From Obelidium mucronatum (taxonomy: Eukaryota > Chytridiomycota > Chytridiomycetes > Chytridiales > Chytriomycetaceae), in assembly GCA_025765595.1 (NCBI GenBank), contig JAIVFH010000020.1, forward strand, positions 186,001 through 250,000: a stretch of 64,000 nucleotides of DNA, written 5' to 3'. This document shows positions 19,387 to 29,506 of this stretch, one piece after another. Under the pieces are notes generated by a model that saw nothing but the letters and a program-made list of their open reading frames with translations, searched no databases and had not been told where the DNA came from. Position numbers and translations under genes: made by a program. How positions within the stretch are numbered: position 1 is the first letter of the stretch; the number at the start of each line of letters is the position of its first letter.

Positions 19387-22300
19387 ATGATGGCGTCCGA
19401 TCCTCTCTCCACCAGCTCGTCGACGCAGCGCATCTACTACGACTCGGCGGCGGACGTAGTCAGCGAAGCGCCTCAGCGGGCGGTGCGCGCGTCGCAGGCG
19501 TCGTTCGGGCCGGCGTCGTTCGGCGTGAACCGCTTTGGGCGTTTTTCGAGCTCGTCGTCGGCGTCGAGTTCGGGTTCGGGTTCGGGTTCGTCGTCGATAC
19601 CAACCACGACTGCTTCGACTTTGGCTGCTTCGATGACTGCGACTTCGACAGTTTCAACGTCGGTGCCCGCGAAGCGCAGCGGCTTTTCGTCGTTTGGCGG
19701 CGTTGGCGCGGGTGCCAGTGCCAGTCCGAGTGTTGCCAGTCCGAGTGTGCAGCCGGCGGACACGGTTGTGACTTCAACAACGACGACATCAACAGGGACA
19801 ACGACATCAACAACGACTTCAACACCAACCGCAACCTCAACGCCCAACCAGCGCTACAAGGGCTTCAGCGTGTTCAGCGCCGCGTCGTCCGAGGCGCCGT
19901 CGCTGGCGTCGTCGCCAAACACGCCGCGCTTCCACTTCCAAAGCGTCGGCGGCGTCGGCGTCGGCGTCGGCGCCAGAAACAACGCCGCCGCTGCCACGCC
20001 GCTGCACTCGAAAGACTCGTCGCCGAAAGCGGGCGAGGAGGACCCTGAAAAGAGCGCGAGTCCGCAAAACAACAACAACAACAGCGCCTTTTTCATTGCA
20101 AAACTGCCCAGTCCGCCGTCGTCGACCGAGCCGGGCTCGCTGCTCTCATCTGCTGCGGCGAATGCAAAGGCTTCCCTTCATACCCCGCAACAACAGTCCA
20201 ATATCGTTCACAGAAAGTCAGTCGACATGGGCGGCATCAACACGTCACGGAGTTCCACTGCAAGCAACCTGTTCCATACCCAAACTGAACTATCCCCGTC
20301 AAACATTGAACAACACCGTCAACTACAGGCCAATTCATTGAGTTCCCAAATGCAAGCCTTTCTTGCCTCCATCCCTCGTCTCATTGGTTTAAACCACTTG
20401 TTGCCTGAAAAACTGCTTTCAAAATATCAAATGCATTTCCCTCTCGGCGAAGGCGCTACAGGCTTTGTCGCTTATGCGACAAGAAATGAAGATAAAGTTG
20501 ATGTTGCAATCAAGTGTACTTTTAAAGATCGTCTTGTTCCTGGTGGTTGGAAGAGGGATTCTTTATTGGGTATTGTTCCTTCAGAAGTTTTTATCATGAA
20601 GAGGTTGGATCATGAGAATATTGTTCGGTTTTATGAGTTGTATGAAGATGCTTTGGTGGGTTTTCGATATCACCGCCGGAGGCGGTGTTTTAATCGCACC
20701 GCCGTAGGCGGTGTTTCAATCGCCGAAGGCGGTGTCTCGGTCGCCGGAGGCGAAATCGTTCCGCCGAAGGCGGGATCTTACCGCCGGAGGCGGGTCCCTA
20801 CCGCCGGAGGCGGTATATTCTTTTTTTTATCTTTTGATCTTACCGCCGTAGGCGGGTCCCTACCGCCGGAGGCGGTATACTCTTTTTTTTTAATTTTTAA
20901 TCATTCCGCCGTATCCGCATATCCAACCGCCGTAGGCGGTGATCCTTTTTCATTTAGTGATCATACCGCCTTCGGCGGTGTACTACTTTTTACACTATTG
21001 CAATCATTCCATATCTAACACAATCAACTAACCAACTCTTTTTTATCATCCAGTTCGTATACATTGTCATGGAAGCCGTAAAACACATCAGCTTTCCACA
21101 CCACCACCACCACCATCATCACCAGCACCAGCACCAGCACCACCACCATCCACACAACACACCCTCTCCATTCTCATCCCCACAAATCCCATCCCAACCA
21201 GACTTTACAACAATCAACCAACCACAACTCCACCAAACTTCCCCACACCTTCCTCCCACAACGTCAACATCAACATCAACAGCGACAACAGCATACTCCT
21301 CCACCCCACCACTCATTCCTTTAGCATCACTACAACCACCATCAGCAGCAGCAGCAACAGTACCACCAAGCGCAATCCCAGCAGACCTCACAGTCCCACT
21401 CAACATGACAAACCTGACATCCCCAACCTTCGCAGTCCCCCATCCACACGACATATCAAGTCCAAGTTTCCCGTTACTTGTGAAACTGAATTCGAAAGTT
21501 GATTTGACGCGGCTGATTTTGGATAGTAGCAGTAGCAGTAGCAGTGGGTGTGAGAGTGAGGGTGAATGTGGAAGTAGTAGCAGTAGTGGTGACGACGAGA
21601 ACGATAGAGGCGGGGACTCTTTGCGGGCGGTGAATGCTTATGCGCCAGCAGATCCGATGGTGATTGCAACCAACAACAACAACAGCAACAACAGTGACAA
21701 TGAGTTTTTGGAAGGAGGGAGGGGTCGGAAATTCATTGTTGGTGAGAGTAGCGATGGTGAGTTTGATGGGGCGAGTAGTTATGGGAGTAGTCTTGGCGGC
21801 GGCAGCGGTGGTGCTGGTGGTGGCAATACTGTAGCGTTGTTTGGAGGCAGGATGGGGGTTGGTAGTGGTGTGAATAATAGCAGTAGTAGTGATAATTGGA
21901 GTAATAGTAATAGAAAGAATAATGGGGCGGCGGGAGGAGTTGGGTTAGGGTTAAGCTCTTTGAAGGGCACTGGCAGTGGTGACTTCATGAAAGTGAATGC
22001 TTTTGCTGAGAACGGAAATCAAGAAGACGAAGGGGACAATGGGGGTGGTGTTCTTAAAAAAAGTAGGAGTAGTATAAGTGCGACAGGAACGATTGTTGCG
22101 AGTAATTCTGCTTTAGATCGGAGGTATCCAGTATCGTCGTCATTGTTGCATGGCGCAACAGGTCCAAAAGATGGGGAAGCAATGGTTTTGGAACAGCCGC
22201 AACAGCAGCAGCAGCAGCAGCAACAACCGACACAACATCATCAACATCATCATCATCCAAATCATAGAGGCATTCGTAAACGAGCTGTCAGCAAGGACCT

Positions 22301-22970
22301 TTTCAATTACATTGAACAGAAACCAAAAATGGGGGAGGGAATCGCGAAACTGATTTTCAAACAAATTGCAGAAGCTGTAAAGTATTTGCATGGAAAAGGT
22401 TTTGTGCATCGGGATATTAAGGACGAAAATGTATGTCTTTTTTTCTGTTTTTGTTTTTTGTTCCTTGATGCTAATCCCACGCGTTTTTTTTTTTCGTTAC
22501 AGGTTATCATTGACGATAGTATGAGAGTCAAATTAATTGACTTTGGCGCATCCAGTACAATCCCATCGAGTAAATCAGACTGGTTCACTACGTTTGATGG
22601 AACGATTGCATATGCGCCTCCTGAATGCTGTCCTTTGGATGAAATGACTCCGATTGAGCCATACCGTGGTCCTGAGCAAGATGTGTGGAGCTTGGGGATG
22701 CTCTTGTATATTCTTGTGGTTTGTATTTTTTTTTTTTTTTTGTGTTTTTTTTTAATTGAACTTAATTTTTTTCGTTTGTAGGAAACAAAACCACCATTCA
22801 CAAAAACATCGACGCGATTTGAACGGAGTGTGAAACCTGAACTGGGTGCGGGGCGCTCAGAGGGGGTTAAGGACTTGGTTGCGAAAATGATGGACCCTGA
22901 TGTGGAGAAGAGAATCACGATGGTGGACGTTTGTAATCATGAGTGGTTGGCGGATTGTGTAAAGTTGTGA
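19387..22970 (+). CDS. PAS-kinase-type protein kinase with a large insert in the catalytic domain
   Basis: Exons 19387-20655, 21054-22430, 22503-22718 and 22782-22970 join in frame to 1016 aa. The first 340 residues are Ser/Thr/Pro-rich and disordered; no PAS domain is visible. Kinase motifs are all present: LGEGATGFVAYATR, VAIKCTFKDR (Lys), SEVFIMKRLDHENIVRFYEL (Glu of helix C), VHRDIKDENVII, IDFGASS, GTIAYAPPE and PYRGPEQDVWSLGML. The hinge FVYIVMEAVK and the block SKDLFNYIEQKPKMGEGIAK align with PAS kinases (PASK/Psk), which act in glucose and glycogen signalling. Between these two blocks, residues about 437-833, lies an in-frame low-complexity insert with poly-His, poly-Gln and Ser/Gly/Asn runs. 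The first intron carries an array of GC-rich hairpins. All catalytic residues remain, so activity is expected. Confidence 0.85.
20672..20978. repeat. array of about 12 GC-rich mini-hairpins inside the kinase intron
   Basis: The 398-nt intron (20656-21053) is packed with the palindrome ccgccGNAggcgg, a 5-6 bp stem closed by a three-base loop. Copies sit at about 20673, 20699, 20720, 20741, 20761, 20781, 20801, 20843, 20863, 20906 (damaged), 20927 and 20966. The loop is GGA, GTA or GAA, and TTC in the last copy, while the stem stays constant. A double-hairpin block near 20775-20830 is repeated at 20837-20892 with one loop change. Spacers are AT-rich. The rest of the intron, including the gtggg donor, ctaac branch-like site and cag acceptor, looks normal. 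Confidence 0.92.
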
Positions 22971-23335
22971 GAATATCTGGCTTTTGTTGTTTTGTTTTTT
23001 TTTTACCTTCAGGTGGGGTAAAAGGGTGTTGGAGTCGTGGGTGCACCCAAAGTTGCAACTTTTTCTTTGATTATCATTTTTTGGGGGGGTTGGTGTGTTT
23101 TTGCATTCTTTATACTTTTTTGGGAGTGTGGTTTTTGTATTTTTGCGTTAAAAGAATACCTTTTTAATTGATCTTGGAGTGGGCAAAGTTCAAACCCTAT
23201 GGCTCATTTTGACAGCTTTGACATTGTTTTGTTATCATCAGCTGATGTTTTTTTCTTCTGTGGGGAGTGATTCCAAATGCTTTGAATTATTCGTTGTTTT
23301 TTTTTTTTTATTTCCGAAAGTTTAGCCTCCAACAA
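22971..23335. other. intergenic, T-rich, no gene seen
   Basis: About 365 bp after the kinase stop codon. Strongly T-rich on the plus strand, with several runs of 8-11 T that could serve 3'-end formation. The frame at 22943-23167 is low complexity and not convincing. Confidence 0.5.
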
Positions 23336-23788
23336 ATGACAGTTCTTGCCGACGAAACCGGTTCATCTTCTTCTTCGTCAAATTCATCTTCAGTTTCAGC
23401 ATCAACTGCAACCACATCTCAGTCAATGACGCGGTGCTACAGCTCAGTGGGGAAGAAGGAAAGAACTCTGAACAAGATCCCCGAAACCACTGCTGCTCTT
23501 GACAACCAGCAGCAAAAGAAGGCGTTATTCTCTCATAATCAAATACTAAGGAGAAAACGAACGATAAGTTTCAACAACTGCGTCTTGTGTCATGAGACAT
23601 TTTCTCGCCTCGAATGTAAAAAAAATTCTCCGAGCTTGTGCAATTGCTTTCTTTTTTTTTTTTCTAACAGTCTCTTCCCACTTCTTTACAAAGACGACCG
23701 CTCGTCGTGTCCAAAAGCTGAGCTATCAATCAGAGACCAGTGGGAGCTGATGCACTTGAAAATCAACATGCAGAACACACCGCGTTAA
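23336..23788 (+). CDS. small hypothetical protein with a CxxC motif
   Basis: From the ATG at 23336 the frame begins with a Ser-rich segment, then a basic stretch (HNQILRRKRTISFNNC) ending in CVLCHETFSRLE. A likely intron lies at about 23609-23670 (gtaaaa to taacag). After it two frames are possible: one ends quickly (KTTARRVQKLSYQSETSGS), the other runs to 23788 (PLLYKDDRSSCPKAELSIRD). If the intron is not removed, the frame is open throughout. The CxxC could be half of a zinc-binding site, but no known family is visible. Confidence 0.35.
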   Translation: MTVLADETGSSSSSSNSSSVSASTATTSQSMTRCYSSVGKKERTLNKIPETTAALDNQQQKKALFSHNQILRRKRTISFNNCVLCHETFSRLECKKNSPSLCNCFLFFFSNSLFPLLYKDDRSSCPKAELSIRDQWELMHLKINMQNTPR

Positions 23789-23941
23789 AAAAAAAAACGC
23801 CAACACCAACAGCCATACTAATAGGGACTTTTTTTTAATAATTTTGAACCGCATCATTATATATATAGCTAGTATTTTTAGTTAACAACTTAATAAAATA
23901 AAGAAAGATTTTAGTATTTAAAATAATTCAATGTCAAAACG

Positions 23942-25140
23942 ATGATTGGTTGCATCAGGACGTCATTGCGAATAACCACCACATGTTCAAGCAGCATTGA
24001 CAGAATCCGCTGCCATCGAACACTTTCTGATTCAGTAGCTAGGCTGCTCGAGTTGGGACAGACGGGCAAGGTTGAAGCAATGGTGGCTGGATACTACAAA
24101 CTTCCAGACGGTGAAAAGAATGAGAAAACAGTCACGTTGGTTCTTCGAGAACTATCTAGAAAGCAACGGCCAAAACGGCTGTCAGCTGTTATCGGCGGAA
24201 GCTTAAAAGAGCCGCCGATTGACAAATCCTCAAAAACGACACCGAGCCAAGTGTCTCGGATTGCAAATGGAATCGTTGAAGAGTGGCGCGGTTTGAATTA
24301 CGACCAAATACCGGATCTTTGGATGCTCAAGTCTCTGCTTTTAGTGGTGAGTTGGACAGAGTTGACACATTTCAGAAAAAACAAACCCACTTTGTTTTTT
24401 TTAAGCACGCTACTCATTCTTCTCGGAATCATCTCTTCGAAACTCTAAGGCTCATTTTAAAAAATTATCCTCGCCGGTCCAAACAGTTCCCATTGGATGC
24501 CGAAACAATTGGAATTCTAATTCAAGCATGCGCATTGAAAGTTTCAAAACCACATCTCAGGCTCATGAACAAATTATGGGACACACTTCAAAACAACACG
24601 AGACAATATCCATACCTTGATATCCGAATCTTTGAGAATCTGTGTAAAGGCTATTCCCGCGCTCGAGCGCTGGATCAACTGGAGACCTTGGTTGAGCGAA
24701 TGGAATCGCGCCATCACGTGAAACCAAATCATGTTATTTATTCTATAGTCATACACGCTTTTGGAGGAGCCGCAAGACTTGAGGAGATGATGGTGTGGCT
24801 TGTCAAGATGCGAAAGTCGGGTGTTGGTGTTGACCATGCTGTTTATAATACTTGTATAACCGCCTTTGGGAAAGCTGGGGAGATTGTTCGAATGGAGGAG
24901 ATGTACTTTGAATTGATGGAAGGGTTGAGTTCGGGATCTGTTTCCCCATCGTTGACGCGGAGTTCTTTGCTTAACTTGAAGCTTCAAGCGCAGCATAATC
25001 GCAGGCAGCTTGAGATTACTTTCACGACGTTGATAGAGGGGTATTCTCTGGCGGGTTGTTTTGGGAAAGTTGCTTGGGTACATGGTGAAATGAAGCGATT
25101 CGGCATTAACTCGCGAGCGATAAGTGTTGTAAACAGATAA
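23942..25140 (+). CDS. pentatricopeptide-repeat (PPR) protein
   Basis: Two exons (23942-24346 and 24406-25140) join in phase 0 to about 379 aa. The start is Arg/Ser/Thr-rich and fits a mitochondrial presequence. PPR-type helix pairs are seen as HVIYSIVIHAFGGAARLEEM with MVWLVKMRKSGVGVDHAVYN, TCITAFGKAGEIVRMEEMYF and TFTTLIEGYSLAGCFGKVAW. PPR proteins bind organellar RNA and act in its processing or translation. The stop at 25138-25140 is immediately after a gtaaac donor-like site, and the sequence to about 25330 still looks partly coding, so another C-terminal exon may exist. Target RNA unknown. Confidence 0.75.
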
Positions 25141-25325
25141 AAATCATGCTCTTTTTTTATTTTTGCCGAAAACTGTCAAAACCATGCTCCAACTTCCAGC
25201 TGGAAAGCGTCTCTATGGGCAGTCCTTAATGATGAACGCAAATACAATGATATCATTCAAAAGATGGAACAGCGCTTCCAGGGTTCGCTCATTTTAGCGT
25301 GGAAAATATTATCTGATCTACAGCC

Positions 25326-25805
25326 ATGTTTCAACAGGAAGCTCTTGCCAACTCTGTCCAAGTTATCCCAGGCGAAAAAGGAGACTTTACATCACGGCTT
25401 GTTTCAAAGGTATCTCTCAAGCCGGGCCAGATCTTGGCGTCTATGGATGCAATGACGGCAGCTCCCGAGAAGCGATACAGCACTGTTCAAACGGGACCCA
25501 ATTCACACGTGGAATTAAACAGCGATTTGCTCTACATGAACCACTCGTGCGACCCCAATGTTGTTTTGGATGTGGACCACAAGGTTGTCGCTGCAGCCAA
25601 GGACATTTCCCCAGGCGATGCAATCACCTTTTTCTATCCTTCAACCGAGTGGGAGATGAATCAACCGTTTGAGTGTTGGTGTGGAAGTCCTAAGTGCTTG
25701 AAGCATATCAAGGGAGCGAGATATATGAAGACCAATGAGCTTGAGCAATTTGCAATGAGCCGCCATATTCGAGAAATGGTGAAGGAGAGAGATTCGAAAA
25801 ATTGA
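25326..25805 (+). CDS. small SET-domain protein
   Basis: A single exon of 159 aa that is little more than a SET domain plus post-SET. It has GDFTSRLVSKVSLKPGQILA near the start, the catalytic NHSCDPNV block (LLYMNHSCDPNVVLD), the GDAITFFYPSTEWEMN block and a post-SET zinc cluster CWCGSPKC. These are the AdoMet- and lysine-binding signatures of protein lysine methyltransferases. There is no pre-SET or targeting domain, as in many small fungal SET proteins. The substrate could be a histone or a non-histone protein; the sequence does not tell. The start follows an ATG that overlaps a possible acceptor region, so an upstream exon cannot be excluded. Confidence 0.85.
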   Translation: MFQQEALANSVQVIPGEKGDFTSRLVSKVSLKPGQILASMDAMTAAPEKRYSTVQTGPNSHVELNSDLLYMNHSCDPNVVLDVDHKVVAAAKDISPGDAITFFYPSTEWEMNQPFECWCGSPKCLKHIKGARYMKTNELEQFAMSRHIREMVKERDSKN

Positions 25806-25911
25806 TTGGATCAAACGCGTATTGGGGCTTATATTGTTCTCTCTTATTCCCAGCTCCGGTTTTCTTAACTCGTTTAAATATATCAGATTACAAAAGAAAA
25901 CAATGAGGTTT

Positions 25912-28900
25912 TTAATTAGTGGATATGTTTGGTGTTGTTGTCGCTGAAGAACCAGCAGATTTTTCATGGATTGTATCATTTGAAAACATGTGCAAAAGGG
26001 AGGAGAGAGGCTTAGTTGAAGGAGATATCGCTGCTTTTGTGTCCGTGGTGTTGCTTTGATGATCTAGTGAATTCCCGCTACTGGTTACCGTTATTGTATC
26101 AAACGATCGAATCCGCCCGTTTTCAGGAATACTTGAAATGTTCTTATTTTCCGAGCTTTTCACGTGTGTTGTAGTTGGACACGTCGCTGTTTCTTTCAAC
26201 TGTGTGTTGGAGCTGATAGCTGTCTCGTCATTCACCAGTGGCTCGTGGGCTTCAATAATGGCTTCGTCTAACATAACGTTTTCGCCCTTTTCTAAAATTC
26301 GACGGGTTGGCATAGTCTGCCGCCGCATGATTCTGTAGTTTTGTGAGCGTTCGGCAGCAGTTTGGATTGAAGAAGTGGATCGTCGTTGTAAAGTTGCCCC
26401 AGCGGTATAAAGCTCTGAGGCTTGATTTGAATAACTATTGCTAAGAACGGTTTCACAAGTTGGATTGATGTCATTCTCAAGCTGCACATCAACAAGACAT
26501 CTTGCGATCATTTCTTTAGAGACTGGCTTTTCCAAGAATTGAGAAACGCCTGCAAGCTTCAAATGTCGCTTGTCTTTACTATTAATGGTTCGACTTGTAA
26601 TAATAACTATTGTTAGAGAGCCGTTACTGTTGGATTTGAGCTTGGATGCCAACTCCTGAAAATGCAAAGACAGGTAAATGAAAGGCCAAAACAAGGAGTA
26701 ACAACTCACAAACATGACAGGAATAGAAAAATCCATAAAAACTAAAGAATACTGATTGATTGAACTGAATTCAATGGCTTGCAGGTCTGTGGAGGCTTCT
26801 GTTATATTGTGAGACTTCAGAATATTCGACAAGACTTTTCTGAAAACTGAAGAGGAGTCTGCTAATAGAATATTATGCGCAGAAATATTCTCCTCTCTCT
26901 TCGTATGTGAATTAGATGCGATATTGGTAGACTCGTCTGTTTCCCTTGAGAAAGCAAGTTCAGATAATACCGTGCGACTAATTTCCACAGAATGTTCTGA
27001 GTTGCATCGAGTTTCTCCGTAGTGAACTCTCTTCATGGTGCCAATTCCATTCTTAAGAATAGACTTTTGTCCCACAGATAGTGATCGTTTCATCAATAAT
27101 GGTTGAATTGGAACAACTTGATTATCATCTGAGGCGCTGATACAGATACTCGGAGTTTGAATAATCGAGATTGAATTTGCTTCTGCAAACGTTGTCTCCC
27201 GTTGTTTCCCTTGTGACCTCTCAAGTGTCCCAAAGGCAGAATTTCGCTGGCTGGATATAAAACTCATCCCGTCCTTAGGAACGGCTTCCAAAGAGTCATC
27301 AGATTGAGATTTCGATAGTTTTTGAAGGGTGGTCGTTCCAATAGTCCTGTTTTTTCTGACAGCCCTTTGAGCACTACCTGTATCAGAGCTTTCCTCTTGC
27401 ACCAAGATGGATTCATCAATACGAACATGCTTTTTTTTGTAGATTGAAGAGCAGACACTGACACTTCGGCGAAGAACGCTGGATTTTCTGCTCGGAACTC
27501 TAGGAACAAAATTGGAACTGCGAATAAAACAGAGGGCTTCTGGCCTGGCATGGCACGATGGTATCCGATATCCCGATATGTTTAATATATTCTTTTCCTG
27601 CCATAAAATTCGGTGTTCGGTATGTGTCTGCGCCAACGTCTGACGTTTCGGCATTGCATTTTAAAAATACATCAATATCTTGGCGAGATGGGATAACTAG
27701 AGGAATACTAAGGTTCATTTTCAAGCAGTTACTGACATGTTTTTCAATAGTGACAGATCCGTTCATAATGTAAAGCAGATGTTGAACTATCAGGTTGCCC
27801 AGGCTCAATCCGTTTTCGGTACCCGCCTTTTCACCTACAATCGAAATAGATATGTCAAGCTTATGTTCTTGCTTTAGTTGCCCAAGTTCATCAGGCAATG
27901 ATGCTGAATAGGATGTCGCCCGGAGATACACTTCACTCGGTATTTCGATGTTCTATAAACGCAGCGAGTTAATAGAAGGTACAATATTATCAATTGGTCT
28001 TGACTTGACCTTTAATAGTATATTGAGAAGAACTCGCTGCAACTTTACACTATCAAGCGTGGCGAATTCTGGAATATCCTCAATATGATAATGGAATGCG
28101 ACATTGCTTCTGTCAAAGACAGTAGTTGCACATGATATTACAGCCTCAAAAAAATCAGGCAGCTGTGTCATCGTCTGTTGTAATTCTTTGCCACCCATGG
28201 ATTGCAGTTGCGAAAAACAAACTGCGTCATCCATAAATGCCAAAGCACCAGACAATATCTTCTTGTTGGTGCAGATATCTTCCGTTAGATAGGGCTGAAT
28301 AAGGCTTTGCAGGACTGGTATTTTGAATTCGAACCATTCCAATACTCGAGCTATCCGTTCGCCAGCATTATCACAAGTAAACTTCAAGTATTTGAATTGA
28401 ACTGTTTCTTTTGTTTTGTATTTTTGTATTTCTTCGTTGAATTTTATGTGGTCGTTGCTGAGTCTATCATTGTTTTGCTGGATGATTAAATCCGCTTTCG
28501 TGGACTCGCTGGCGCCAATAGCAAATAAACTAACGATTATCAGACCAAAACATTGACCGATTGCAAACAGGTGAAGAGTTGTGAGCTGATTCATAAGAAC
28601 GTCACTCTCGCCAAACCAAATATAAACGGCCGAGATGAGCCCAATGAAATTTGAGCTACACAGACCAAAAATTCCGCCAGAGTATCCACCGAAAGTTGAG
28701 GCAATGATGCATAGGTAGCAGGCCACAAAGGCTGCATCTCGCCCAAACAAATAGCGCATTATTCCTGTTATGGAAGAGTTGAAGACGCAAATCACAAATG
28801 GAATCGCCAGCTCTCGTTTTTTGAAAAGCGCGTCAGGCATTTCCAAAAAGAACTTGTGATCGTGCTGGTTTTGCTTGTGCAATCTGGAGTGGCAGAAAAA

Positions 28901-29378
28901 TCAGCAGCGACGGAATCTGGAATGAATAATCCACCAGAAACATTTGAACAGTCGGTATGCTCATTTGGTCATCGCCCCCCAGATAAAGGAGAACTGCTGC
29001 TCTCAATCCAGCACCAAAAACCGGGCCAACCACCAGCAAGACAATCATCTGAATAACAGACCCGAGCAGTGTGAAAAGATGGTCAATCCGAATAATTTGA
29101 ATTAGAATTGTTGCAAACGCGATGCTTTCGGCAATGTAAATCAGCGATAGTAAAACGGCGAGATGAAGTGCCAACGTCCCGATATAGGCCAGGACCACAA
29201 CCAAAAATGAGAATATTGGCACCACGTATCTTGCTTTCGAAGGCGCGAACAGCAGGAGACCGGTATTGAGGGCTGTGGCAAGCCAGGCCATTGGTTGGGG
29301 AGCCCCAGTCCGAGGTCCCAGCTTTATTGATCCATAGAGCGCGACAGTGTAAGCCAGGTAAACTAAACCTTGCTTCAA
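25912..29378 (-). CDS. hybrid sensor-kinase-like protein, apparently without the phospho-accepting His
   Basis: From ATG 29378 there is a polytopic sensor region resembling MASE1. A second four-helix block follows (CYLCIIASTFGGYSGGIFG), similar to DUF4118 of KdpD-type sensors, then a coiled coil. The dimerisation helix, where FxxxxHExRxPL is expected, reads KETVQFKYLKFTCDNAGERI with no histidine. A degraded ATPase lobe follows (VKLQRVLLNILLKNIEIPSE; VGEKAGTENGLSLGNLIVQH). The C-terminal half has a long disordered linker and a receiver domain: HNILLADSSSVFRKVL, YSLVFMDFSIPVMF (phospho-Asp), IVIITSRTI and FLEKPVSKE (Lys). Introns: 27953-28009 and 26656-26710. Frame changes near 28830 and 27545 have no good splice sites and look like 1-nt indels. 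It could be a receptor-coupled phosphorelay protein that depends on a partner kinase. Confidence 0.7.
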
Positions 29379-29506
29379 TACGTCAAATTTGTGGGCTCTG
29401 GCTCTCAGTTAAGCTCGCAGAGACTGGGAGCAAGACAGTGCTCATTTGTCCCAAGCCTGATTTTAGCGAGGAAAATCATTTTTATTCACACTTATTTCCT
29501 CTTATA

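Noticed and set aside
20672..20978. Hairpin array as a CRISPR array
   Set aside because: Units are 13-15 bp palindromes with irregular AT-rich spacing and no unique equal-length spacers, and they lie inside a eukaryotic kinase intron.
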